Source: UMGS902 sp045538895 (lineage in GTDB: Bacteria; Bacillota; Clostridia; Oscillospirales; CAG-272). Taken from it: a stretch of 29,213 bases of DNA. Shown in pieces: positions 22,066 to 29,213 of this stretch. The DNA lies in assembly GCA_045538895.1 (NCBI GenBank), contig JAZQEH010000021.1:1-29213 (forward strand). The letters are read 5' to 3'. Below the pieces are notes generated by a model that was not told the origin of the DNA, ran no database searches, and was given only the letters and a program-made list of their open reading frames with translations. Numbering within the stretch: the first letter of the stretch is position 1; every line of letters begins with the position of its first letter. Both the position numbers and the translations under genes were made by a program.

Positions 22066-23469
22066 ATGAGAATACAGTTGAAGCTCGGTGTGATAACCGC
22101 AAAAGAGATAGCGGAAAGCATGCAGGGGACTATTGTCAGTGCTTCTGCGGATGCTGAAAACTACGAAATCGCACTTCTTACAGATACAGTAGGCGAAATT
22201 GCTCAAAAAACGTTATATATTGCAAGCGAGGACAGTTCTCTTAATGAAATGATGGCGGCGTCGAAAAACGGAGCGTACTGCGTTCTTTGTACAAAAGCCC
22301 CCGCCTCGCTTGAAAAAATCCCCGATACTGCGGTGATTGTTTGTGATAACGCTAATATTGCGATTGAACGGTTTGCAAAGAAATATGCAAAGCGCGGCTG
22401 TCATAAAACCATTGCCATTACAGGTAGCAAGGGTAAAACACGCACGGGTGAGTTTGTTTATTCCGTGCTTGAGGAAAAATATAAGATATTTGCTGCGACG
22501 GACAAGAAATCGAAAGAAAAGGACGATGCACTTGCTTTACTTGGTATTCCTGAGGGGACAGATTTCTTGCTCGCCGAATTGAAAATACGTGATAAAGGCG
22601 ATATTGCAAGACTTGCAGGAGTTTTTGATTGCGATGTGGGTATTGTCACCGAACTCAACAGCAGTTTTGGTAGCGACGCTAATGTGAATGTCCTTGCCGG
22701 ACTTAAAGAGGGCGGAGAAGTTGCCTTTTGCTTTGAAGATGGAGTTCCGTCCATGCTATGCCGTACCGATATTGACACGAATACTGTTTCGGTTCATAAT
22801 GCGGAGGCTTCGCTTCATGCAGAGAATATATGCGTAAATGAAGAAACGACTGTCTTTGATATCGTAGGTGACGGTGTTTGCATTAAAAATGTGGAAATTC
22901 CTTTTACCGGCGATGATAACATAAAAAGTGCACTTTTTGCGGCTCTTGTAGGCATTAAATACGGTATTGATTCTGAAAAAATACGCAGAGGTATTAAGAA
23001 TTTTCATTCTCCTGAACTTGGTGTAGGGATTTCAACTATTGGCGGAATTACGTTTATAGTTGACACGTCTTCGGCTAACGTTGACAGTGTCAGAAGTGGT
23101 ATTGATACTCTTTGTGATATTGCGTCAAGACATAAAGGTGCAAGAAAACTTGCCCTTGTAGGTGATATCCGTGATTTCGGGCAGGATACAAGAACGTTGC
23201 ACGAAAAAATGGGTTCATACATTTACGAAAAGAAAATTGATAAACTCTTTACGTTTGGAATAGCGGCTGAGCAGATGTGTGTGGGTGCACGTCGCTCGGG
23301 CATGCGGGAAGAGGATGTTTTTGGAAATCTTGATTTGTTTTCTCCTTTGAAAACGGCAGAGACTATTGCGAATGTGCTCAAAGATGGCGATGTACTTCTT
23401 ATCCGCATGGGCAGACAGAATGCGGCAGAGGAAATAATAAGATATCTTCGAAACAAATTTGAAAAATAA
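22066..23469 (+). CDS. Divergent MurF-like Mur ligase family protein
   Basis: The position between murE and mraY and the three-domain layout suggest MurF, which adds D-Ala-D-Ala to the UDP-MurNAc-tripeptide. The P-loop is present as ITGSKGKTRT (K124), and LVGDIRDFGQDTRTLHEKMG (364-383) parallels the MurF GDMxELGxxSxxxH segment. Other landmarks are eroded. The N-terminal DSR is LTDTVGE (38-44). The T-N-x-G-x-A-H-L-E-x-F-G-S block has become VTELNSSFGS (194-203), without the catalytic His and Glu. The following A-K-x-E lysine is gone (VLAGLKEGG), N-x-D-D is FCFEDG, and D-x-Y-N-A-N-P is VDTSSANVDS (332-341). Either a true but fast-evolving MurF or a non-catalytic paralogue. AGGAGG precedes ATG; 467 residues is a normal length. 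Confidence 0.75.
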   Translation: MRIQLKLGVITAKEIAESMQGTIVSASADAENYEIALLTDTVGEIAQKTLYIASEDSSLNEMMAASKNGAYCVLCTKAPASLEKIPDTAVIVCDNANIAIERFAKKYAKRGCHKTIAITGSKGKTRTGEFVYSVLEEKYKIFAATDKKSKEKDDALALLGIPEGTDFLLAELKIRDKGDIARLAGVFDCDVGIVTELNSSFGSDANVNVLAGLKEGGEVAFCFEDGVPSMLCRTDIDTNTVSVHNAEASLHAENICVNEETTVFDIVGDGVCIKNVEIPFTGDDNIKSALFAALVGIKYGIDSEKIRRGIKNFHSPELGVGISTIGGITFIVDTSSANVDSVRSGIDTLCDIASRHKGARKLALVGDIRDFGQDTRTLHEKMGSYIYEKKIDKLFTFGIAAEQMCVGARRSGMREEDVFGNLDLFSPLKTAETIANVLKDGDVLLIRMGRQNAAEEIIRYLRNKFEK

Positions 23470-23490
23470 TCTTGAAAGTTGGAAATTGTA

Positions 23491-24471
23491 ATGACGTTTA
23501 CGTATATATCGGTTGCGTTACTTGTGTTTGTACTGACAGTGGTTTCGTTAAGGCTTTTGATACCAAAACTTCGCAGTATGAAGATGGGACAGAAGATTCT
23601 TGACATAGGACCACGTTGGCACAAGTCGAAAGAGGGAACTCCTACAATGGGGGGACTTGGTTTTGCTATACCGATGCTTGTTGTTCTTTCTGCGGTCATG
23701 ATATACATACGTATAAACGGTGATAGCAGTTCTGTGCTTCCGTTAGTGTTGACACTTTTGCTTGCGGTGGGAAACGGTATCATAGGTGTTATTGATGACC
23801 TTACCAAGTTCAAAAAGCAGCAGAACGAAGGCTTGACGGCACCGCAGAAGTTTGCACTTCAGCTTGCAATGGCTGGTGCATTTATAGCATTACTTAAGAT
23901 TTACGGAAAAATAGACACATCTCTTGCAATTCCTTTTACTGATTACGAAATAGAGCTTGGTGTGGGATATTACATTTTTGCACTCGTATTTATTACAGGT
24001 ATAATCAATAGTGTTAATCTTACTGACGGTATAGACGGTCTTGCAAGCTCTGCTACACTTGTTGTGGCTATTTTCTTCTCTGTGCTTGCGTTTACAAGCA
24101 TAGGCATAGAACTTGCGGTTCTTTCAGCGGCAATAATCGGAGGAACTCTTGGCTTTTTAATGTACAATTTCTATCCGGCACGTGTTTTTATGGGTGATAC
24201 GGGCTCGCTTTTTTTAGGCGGTCTTATTGCAGGCGCTGCATTTATGATTGATAACCCGCTTATCGTTGCTATTGCAGGTATAATTTATATTTGCGAAGCA
24301 ATGTCGGATATCATTCAGGTAGGTTTTTATAAAATGACACACAAACGTGTGTTTAAAATGGCTCCGATTCATCATCATTTTGAGAAGTGCGGTTGGAGTG
24401 AGATTAAAGTTGTTGTCGTATTCTCTGCGGTGACGGCATTATTCTGTGTGATTGCGTATTTTGCGAGATAG
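23491..24471 (+). CDS. mraY: Phospho-N-acetylmuramoyl-pentapeptide-transferase
   Basis: MraY joins phospho-MurNAc-pentapeptide to undecaprenyl phosphate, giving lipid I at the inner face of the membrane. The protein has about ten hydrophobic helices and the family's cytosolic motifs: GPRWHKSKEGTPTMGG near the start, IDDLTKFKKQQNEGL, NSVNLTDGIDGLA, ARVFMGDTGSLFLGG and the HHHFEKCGWSE loop with the three histidines. I prefer ATG at 23491 (326 residues) to the TTG at 23479, although neither has a strong Shine-Dalgarno. It follows the MurF-like gene and precedes ftsW directly, with no murD between. Confidence 0.95.
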   Translation: MTFTYISVALLVFVLTVVSLRLLIPKLRSMKMGQKILDIGPRWHKSKEGTPTMGGLGFAIPMLVVLSAVMIYIRINGDSSSVLPLVLTLLLAVGNGIIGVIDDLTKFKKQQNEGLTAPQKFALQLAMAGAFIALLKIYGKIDTSLAIPFTDYEIELGVGYYIFALVFITGIINSVNLTDGIDGLASSATLVVAIFFSVLAFTSIGIELAVLSAAIIGGTLGFLMYNFYPARVFMGDTGSLFLGGLIAGAAFMIDNPLIVAIAGIIYICEAMSDIIQVGFYKMTHKRVFKMAPIHHHFEKCGWSEIKVVVVFSAVTALFCVIAYFAR

Positions 24472-24493
24472 TCTGGTTAACGGAGGCGGTTAA

Positions 24494-25705
24494 GTGAATA
24501 ATAAAGTGATAAGAAATGCCGCACCCATGCCGGCAAAGAATAAAAAGGAAATTGCGGTAAGAAAACCGTTTAATCCTGATGAGTATAGGGTAGTACATGG
24601 CGGAGTTGATAACTTTTTGCTGTTTACGGTTCTGATACTACTCGCATTCGGACTAATTATGGTATTCAGTGCAAGTTATGCCGACGCACAAACCAGATAC
24701 GGAGACAGTTATTATTTTATAAAGCGTCAGAGCATAATGGTTATCATTGGGCTTCTGGCAATGGTGGCGGCTTCTCGCTTGCCGATTAAGTTTTATAAAA
24801 AGGTAGCACTGCTTTCGTATGTGTTTTCGGCGGTACTGCTCCTCGTTGTATTGTTTTTAGGCGATTCAGGCGGCGGCGCACAACGTTGGATAGTAATAGG
24901 ACCTATCAGATTCCAGCCCTCTGAAATCGCAAAATTTGCCCTGATATTGACACTTGCGTGGTATTATTCAAAGTATCATGCAAAAGCACTAGATGCTAAA
25001 AATAATAAAAATGCTTATGTCTATGGCACATTGATACCCCTTGTATTTATCGGTATAATCTGTTTGCTTGTAATGCTTGAAAAGCATCTATCGGGTATAA
25101 TCATAATTGGTTGTATAGGTCTTATGGTGATGTTTGTATCCGGAATCAAGTTAAAACTTCTCGGTTTGTTTACTGCACTCGGAATAGCCGGTGTTGCAGC
25201 GATTGCAGTATTCACTGACTATACTAAGCGTAGAATTGATATCTGGCTCAATCCTGCCGAATTTCCTCGTGAAGGCGGTTGGCAAACCTTGCAAGGACTT
25301 CGTGCTATCGGCTCTGGCGGTCTGTTCGGTCTTGGTCTCGGCAACAGTCGCCAAAAGTACAGTTATGTTTCACAACCGCAGAATGACTTCATCTTCACTA
25401 TAACCTGTGAGGAACTTGGCTTTATTGGTGCTGCAGCGGTGATTGTACTGTTCGCTTTGCTTGTATGGCGTGGAGTGGTTGTTGCTCTTCGTGCACCGGA
25501 CCGCTTTTCGCAGTTAGTTGCTATCGGTATCAGCTTTAAGGTGGCACTTCAGGTTATACTTAATATTGCTGTAGTAACAAATTCTATACCAAATACGGGT
25601 ATTTCACTTCCGTTTTTCAGTTATGGCGGTACTGCGATGGTAGTGCAACTTGCAGAAATGGGAACTTTGCTTGCGATATCACGGTATACCTTGGAAAAGA
25701 AATAG
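24494..25705 (+). CDS. ftsW: SEDS peptidoglycan polymerase FtsW/SpoVE
   Basis: FtsW polymerises lipid II at the septum together with the class B PBP. The 403 residues show a basic cytosolic N-terminus and about ten membrane helices. The SEDS signatures are LIMVFSASYADA, RIDIWLNPAEFPREGGWQTLQGLRAIGSGGLFGLGLGNSRQK and QNDFIFTITCEELG, with the catalytic aspartate at D298, then GISLPFFSYGGTAMVVQL at the end. The start is GTG with GGAGG seven nt upstream. By sequence it could equally be called SpoVE; the cluster context favours the divisional role. Confidence 0.95.
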   Translation: MNNKVIRNAAPMPAKNKKEIAVRKPFNPDEYRVVHGGVDNFLLFTVLILLAFGLIMVFSASYADAQTRYGDSYYFIKRQSIMVIIGLLAMVAASRLPIKFYKKVALLSYVFSAVLLLVVLFLGDSGGGAQRWIVIGPIRFQPSEIAKFALILTLAWYYSKYHAKALDAKNNKNAYVYGTLIPLVFIGIICLLVMLEKHLSGIIIIGCIGLMVMFVSGIKLKLLGLFTALGIAGVAAIAVFTDYTKRRIDIWLNPAEFPREGGWQTLQGLRAIGSGGLFGLGLGNSRQKYSYVSQPQNDFIFTITCEELGFIGAAAVIVLFALLVWRGVVVALRAPDRFSQLVAIGISFKVALQVILNIAVVTNSIPNTGISLPFFSYGGTAMVVQLAEMGTLLAISRYTLEKK

Positions 25706-25771
25706 TTTTCTTCATTTTATTATATATACTATATGACCGGAAGCAATTAAAGGTCAAGAAAGGTCAAAAAT

Positions 25772-26881
25772 ATGAGAGTATTATTGACTGGTGGCGGCAC
25801 TGGCGGACATGTATATCCCGCTCTTGCTATAGCCTCTGTAATCAAACAAAATAATCCCGATGCTGAGATTGCATTTGTAGGTACGCCGAACGGTATAGAG
25901 AATAAACTTGTCGGTGCTGCCGGCTATAAGATTTATCATGTTGAAGTTAAAGGTTTCAGACGAAGCCTATCACTTAAGAATTTTATGGCACTGTATTTGG
26001 CACTTGTGTCACCGCAAAAGGCTAAAAAAATAATTAAAGAATTCAAACCCGATATAGTAATCGGTACCGGCGGATATGTATCATGGCCGATACTTGTTGC
26101 GGCTTCAAAACTCGGTGTGCCGAGTGCTGTTCATGAATCTAATGCAGTTCCAGGTGTTACCGTAAGAAAATTAGCTTCATACGTTGACAGGGTATATGTG
26201 AACTATGAGGAGAGTATTAAGCTTCTTTCGCATCAGGAAAAAGTTCTGCGTGTCGGCTGCCCGCTTCGCCTTGATTTTGAGGCTATTGACAAGAAGAGTG
26301 CAAGACGTACACTCGGTATCCCCGATGATTCCAAGGTTATTCTTTCTTTCGGTGGTTCGCTCGGTGCAGAGCAAGTCAACTTTGCTATGCTCGACTTTAT
26401 GGAGGACTACGTAGCAAAGCATCCCGAAGTGACTCACATTCATGCTACCGGTTCTATTGAGTGGGAAATAGCAAAAGGAATATTTAAGAACAAGAAACTT
26501 GACAAGTGTGACAATATTAGATTTGTCGAGTATATAAACGATATGCCGCTTCAGATGGCGGCTGCGGACGTGGTAGTTTGCCGTTCCGGAGCCAATGCGG
26601 TTTCAGAACTTGCATTGCTTAAAAAGGCAGCTTTGTTTATTCCGTCACCTAACGTTACGGACAATCAGCAGTTTAAAAACGCTAATGCAATAGCACTCAG
26701 AGGCGGCGCACTTCTGATAGAAGAAAAGGACATCACACGTGAGAAAATAACAGAGATGATATCTTCTTTGCTCTCTGATGATGCAAAGAGGGCTTCGCTT
26801 GGTGAGAACATATACGAGTTTGCATGCCCCGATGCAAACAAGAAAATTTATGAGGATATTTGTCGGTTGATAAGTCGATAA
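25772..26881 (+). CDS. murG: UDP-GlcNAc transferase MurG
   Basis: MurG adds GlcNAc to lipid I, making lipid II on the inner membrane face. The 369-residue GT28 protein has LLTGGGTGGHVYPALA (4-19), GTGGYVSWPILVAA, the acceptor-domain HESNAVPG, LSFGGSLGA at the start of the second Rossmann domain, and the sugar-nucleotide site CRSGANAVSELALL with PSPNVTDNQQFKNA. All are canonical. The leader AAAGGTCAAGAAAGGTCAAA just before ATG is unusual, lacking a proper GGAGG, and is echoed before ftsQ. A TATACT at 25725-25730 may belong to a weak internal promoter, but no -35 is evident. Confidence 0.96.
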   Translation: MRVLLTGGGTGGHVYPALAIASVIKQNNPDAEIAFVGTPNGIENKLVGAAGYKIYHVEVKGFRRSLSLKNFMALYLALVSPQKAKKIIKEFKPDIVIGTGGYVSWPILVAASKLGVPSAVHESNAVPGVTVRKLASYVDRVYVNYEESIKLLSHQEKVLRVGCPLRLDFEAIDKKSARRTLGIPDDSKVILSFGGSLGAEQVNFAMLDFMEDYVAKHPEVTHIHATGSIEWEIAKGIFKNKKLDKCDNIRFVEYINDMPLQMAAADVVVCRSGANAVSELALLKKAALFIPSPNVTDNQQFKNANAIALRGGALLIEEKDITREKITEMISSLLSDDAKRASLGENIYEFACPDANKKIYEDICRLISR

Positions 26882-26901
26882 AAGTCAAAGAAGGTCAAAA
26901 A

Positions 26902-26928
26902 ATGGAGGTGCTTGGCGATGCCAAATAA
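26902..26928 (+). CDS. Possible 8-codon leader ORF before ftsQ
   Basis: ATG at 26902 opens a frame encoding MEVLGDAK that stops with TAA at 26926-26928, overlapping the ftsQ start at 26918 in another frame. It is preceded by GAAGGTCAAAAA, almost the same sequence that precedes the murG start. Translation here could influence ftsQ initiation. It may also be a chance ATG formed by the ftsQ Shine-Dalgarno region. Confidence 0.25.
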   Translation: MEVLGDAK

Positions 26929-27769
26929 ACAGAATCGGCAGTTTGATAATCGCCGAGAACCTGTTTTTACTGTCCAGGATGAGATCAAACGCAACAGACG
27001 CTTAAGACGAAATGCCAGATTGCGTAAAGCTCGTGCAAAAACTTATAAACTGTTTACGGCTTTGCTTTGCATAACTGTTTTTCTGATTACTGCTGCAGCA
27101 ATTCTGTTTACCGTCACACGTGTTGACAACGTGACAGTTATAGGCAATGCAAGGTATTCAGCAGAAGACATACTCGAAGCTGCCGATGTGAACGGTGCTA
27201 TTATGCCTTTTCTCAGCGATGAAACGGTTAAAAAAAGAGTTGTTGCAGTTTGTCCGTATGTAAACTCTATAGAGCTTAATAAAAAATACCCAGATACTCT
27301 GGAAATAGTTGTGACTGAGGCGATAGCAGTTTACACCGCATACGTGCATGACCGGCAGTATTCGCTTGATGCCGATTTGCGTGTAATTGATTTTACAAAG
27401 TCAAAAGACGGACTTATTGAACTTGTTCTGCCGGAAGTGGAATTGGTTGTAGAGGGGAGCCGCCTTCGTTTTTACGACGATGCTAACAACGAACGTATTC
27501 CCGATTTGCTTAATGAGTTTTTTGGCGGCGAAAACGCTTTGCCGCTGACATCGCTTGACTTAAAAAACCGTTTCAGCATAACTGCGATGATCGGGGAAGA
27601 TACAAAAATCAACTTTGGCGATTACAACGACATTAAACTGAAACTTAATACTGCACATCAGATATTGGCAAAGGCACGTGAAAAAAACTCTGCAAGAACG
27701 CTGATAAATGTTTCTTCATTCAGTGGTGCAGGGCCGAGCGCGGTTTACGATTATAAAGGCGAGTTTTGA
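26918..27769 (+). CDS. Cell division protein FtsQ/DivIB
   Basis: This bitopic divisome protein (283 residues) works with FtsL and DivIC to activate FtsW and the PBP. It has a very basic cytosolic N-terminus (KRNRRLRRNARLRKARAK, about 25-42), one membrane helix (about 47-69), then a POTRA domain starting VTRVDNVTVIGNARYSAEDIL. The beta domain with DTLEIVVTEAIAVY and a C-terminal region follow. I chose ATG at 26918, nine nt from GGAGG (26904-26908), over the TTG at 26912. A terminator overlaps the last codons, so this is the end of the main dcw transcript. FtsQ and DivIB are names for the same role here. Confidence 0.93.
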   Translation: MPNKQNRQFDNRREPVFTVQDEIKRNRRLRRNARLRKARAKTYKLFTALLCITVFLITAAAILFTVTRVDNVTVIGNARYSAEDILEAADVNGAIMPFLSDETVKKRVVAVCPYVNSIELNKKYPDTLEIVVTEAIAVYTAYVHDRQYSLDADLRVIDFTKSKDGLIELVLPEVELVVEGSRLRFYDDANNERIPDLLNEFFGGENALPLTSLDLKNRFSITAMIGEDTKINFGDYNDIKLKLNTAHQILAKAREKNSARTLINVSSFSGAGPSAVYDYKGEF

Positions 27770-27787
27770 ATTCGCCTTTATTTTTTT
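27754..27787 (+). terminator. Terminator at the end of the dcw operon
   Basis: TAAAGGCGA (27754-27762) pairs with TCGCCTTTA (27772-27780) around a 9-nt loop and runs into TTTTTTT (27781-27787). The left arm lies inside the ftsQ coding end, so the stop codon is in the loop. Confidence 0.85.
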
Positions 27788-27817
27788 AATTTATTTTAAA
27801 TATTTTGCTGAAAATAC

Positions 27818-27846
27818 TTGCAAATTAACAAAATATAGTTTATGAT
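27818..27846 (+). promoter_or_regulatory. ftsZ promoter
   Basis: TTGCAA (27818-27823), a 17-nt spacer and TATGAT (27841-27846). With the terminator upstream it makes ftsZ a separate transcription unit. The leader is ~60 nt and AT-rich, ending in GGAGG before ATG. Confidence 0.75.
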
Positions 27847-27912
27847 ATATATACATTGCTGTTTTAAATTTTGTAATTTTAATTTTAGCATAGATTTTTG
27901 GAGGATTAGAAA

Positions 27913-29019
27913 ATGAGTTTTGAACTTGACGAAGCACTCGATAGTGGTGTTTGCATTAAAGTTGTCGGCGTAGGCGGCGGCGGTAATAACGCCGTTAACA
28001 GAATGGTTGCGACCGAGATTCGCGGTGTAGAGTTTATTTGCATTAACACCGATAAGCAGGTGCTTGTAAATTCCGGTGCTACCCAGAAGGTTACCATCGG
28101 CGAAAAGATTACAAGAGGCCACGGTGCGGGTGCTAACCCTGAGGTTGGTAAGCGTGCCGCAGAAGAAAATATTGACGATATCAAAAACGCTCTTGCAGGT
28201 GCAGATATGGTATTTATTACTGCCGGCATGGGTGGTGGTACCGGTACAGGTGCCGCACCTATCGTTGCAAAGGTTGCAAGAGAAATGAACATTCTTACCG
28301 TTGGTATCGTTACCAAACCTTTCGGTTTTGAGGGCAAGAGAAGAATGGATCAGGCGGAGGTAGGTATTGAGGCTCTCCGTGAATTTGTGGACTCTTTAAT
28401 AGTTATTCCTAACGAAAGACTTAAGCAGATCACTGATGAACGCATTACACTTGCTAATGCTTTCGGTATCGCCGATGATGTTCTTCGCCGTGGCGTTCAG
28501 AGCATTTCCGAGCTTATCAGTGTTCCTCAGTTTATTAACCTTGACTTTGCTGACGTTACCGCAATCATGAAGGATGCAGGTAACGCACATATGGGCGTTG
28601 GCAGTGCAACCGGTAAGGACAAGGCAGTTCTTGCAGCAAAGGCTGCAATTTCCAGTCCGCTTCTCGAAACATCTATCGAGGGTGCTACAGGTATTCTTAT
28701 GTGTATCACCGCATCTCCTGATATCGGACTTGAAGACGTTGATATTGCATCGCAGATGGTTGCAAATGAAGCACATCCTGATGCAAACATCATCTGGGGT
28801 ACTGCACTTGATCCCAGCCTTGAAGATGAAATGCGTGTAACAATCGTTGCTACCGGATTCAAGAAGGACAAGTCCGAAAAGGCACACGGTAATCCCAAGC
28901 CTGCCGATGCTCCTGCATCCAAGGTACAGGACGTTCCCGTGGCTGACGAACCCGCAAAGCCTGTTGACGATGACGGCGATATTGCCGATCTTATCAACAT
29001 GCTCAAGGGTGGAAGATAA
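27913..29019 (+). CDS. ftsZ: Cell division protein FtsZ
   Basis: FtsZ is the GTPase that forms the cytokinetic Z-ring. The 368 residues contain GVGGGGNNAVNRM near the start, the tubulin signature G105-M-G-G-G-T-G-T-G113, the IPNERLKQITDERITLANAF helix region and the NLDFADVTAIMKDAG T7 loop that completes the partner's active site. The globular part ends near TIVATGF, then a short ~45-residue acidic and proline-rich linker leads to the terminal GDIADLINMLKGGR. This replaces the common IPxFLR-type C-terminal peptide that docks FtsA, SepF or EzrA. No ftsA lies beside it. It has its own promoter and GGAGG ribosome site. Confidence 0.97.
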   Translation: MSFELDEALDSGVCIKVVGVGGGGNNAVNRMVATEIRGVEFICINTDKQVLVNSGATQKVTIGEKITRGHGAGANPEVGKRAAEENIDDIKNALAGADMVFITAGMGGGTGTGAAPIVAKVAREMNILTVGIVTKPFGFEGKRRMDQAEVGIEALREFVDSLIVIPNERLKQITDERITLANAFGIADDVLRRGVQSISELISVPQFINLDFADVTAIMKDAGNAHMGVGSATGKDKAVLAAKAAISSPLLETSIEGATGILMCITASPDIGLEDVDIASQMVANEAHPDANIIWGTALDPSLEDEMRVTIVATGFKKDKSEKAHGNPKPADAPASKVQDVPVADEPAKPVDDDGDIADLINMLKGGR

Positions 29020-29031
29020 ACAGAATACATA

Positions 29032-29055
29032 AAGGCAGACCGAAAGGTCTGCCTT
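29032..29055 (+). terminator. ftsZ terminator hairpin
   Basis: AAGGCAGACC (29032-29041) and GGTCTGCCTT (29046-29055) make a perfect 10-bp stem capped by a GAAA tetraloop. There is no T-tract after it, so termination may be partial or the hairpin may protect the mRNA 3' end. Confidence 0.7.
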
Positions 29056-29148
29056 CAGAGCGCTGACAAACACGTCAGACCGCAAGTAAAAATAAAAGCA
29101 AAGGGAATAAGAACAAATAATTTTCCACTTCGTATTAAAAACAAAATG

Positions 29149-29187
29149 CGGCAAGGGCATAAAAAGCCCTTGCCGTTACTTGCTTTT
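29149..29187. terminator. Possible bidirectional terminator at right edge
   Basis: CGGCAAGGGC (29149-29158) pairs with GCCCTTGCCG (29166-29175) over 10 bp. On the plus strand a T-rich stretch (TTACTTGCTTTTT) follows a few nt later; on the minus strand CATTTTGTTTTTAA follows. It may end ftsZ transcripts and those of a convergent gene beyond the window. The sequence 29056-29148 shows only a small CTGAC/GTCAG hairpin and no gene. Confidence 0.55.
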
Positions 29188-29213
29188 TCGGATTTTTGTC
29201 TCTACCGTACACA

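Noticed and set aside
28396..29160. 254-codon minus-strand open frame opposite ftsZ
   Set aside because: Shadow of the ftsZ codon pattern; Cys-rich composition without motifs, and its start lies in the terminator region.

Overview
The window reads as a chromosomal segment of a low-to-mid GC Gram-positive bacterium, most likely an uncultured gut-type clostridium (Clostridia, Oscillospiraceae-like). The reasons are the division and cell-wall (dcw) cluster headed by mraZ-rsmH, a seryl-phosphorylatable HPr with H15 and S46, strong AAGGAGG-type ribosome binding sites, near-consensus SigA promoters with 17-nt spacers, and a tmRNA tag AANENVALAA. The Arg of the MurE substrate motif is kept, which suggests meso-diaminopimelate peptidoglycan. 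The lineage is inferred from style and gene order; no search was possible.

Left accessory region (1-3700). Three 11-nt GGGGGTGCAAA direct repeats lie at the extreme left edge. A two-gene minus-strand cassette follows, an AlbA_2 (Schlafen-like) protein and a DUF2971 protein, with its own excellent promoter; it is a plausible defence or stress module of unknown function. An IS3-family transposase with an intact DDE triad then abuts a very long hairpin that serves as the tmRNA terminator. These genes sit immediately downstream of the tmRNA gene, a common place for island insertion.

Ribosome rescue block (3750-5546, minus strand). smpB, an alpha/beta hydrolase translationally coupled to it, and ssrA (tmRNA) are consecutive, so both partners of trans-translation are adjacent with an esterase-like gene between them.

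Housekeeping block (5583-13217, plus strand). A divergent promoter drives rimM and trmD, followed by a Wzy/O-antigen-ligase-like polytopic protein and two tandem small membrane proteins resembling DUF4330. HPr follows on its own promoter, then an imperfect terminator whose T-tract ends just before the uvrC Shine-Dalgarno, then overlapping uvrC, rsmD and coaD.

Surface protein pair (13249-16229). Two separately promoted secreted proteins each have a signal peptide, beta-rich extracellular modules and a near-identical C-terminal membrane anchor ending in KKKK. Two strong terminators separate them from what follows.

Division and cell-wall cluster (16328-29019, plus strand). mraZ, rsmH, an ftsL-like gene, a class B PBP, murE, a divergent murF-like gene, mraY, ftsW, murG and ftsQ/divIB run from one promoter to a terminator; ftsZ has its own promoter and terminator. 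murD, murC, murB and ftsA are absent from the cluster. The murF-like protein keeps its P-loop but has lost the metal/His and carbamylated-Lys region that the neighbouring MurE shows clearly, and it is the most unusual protein in the window.
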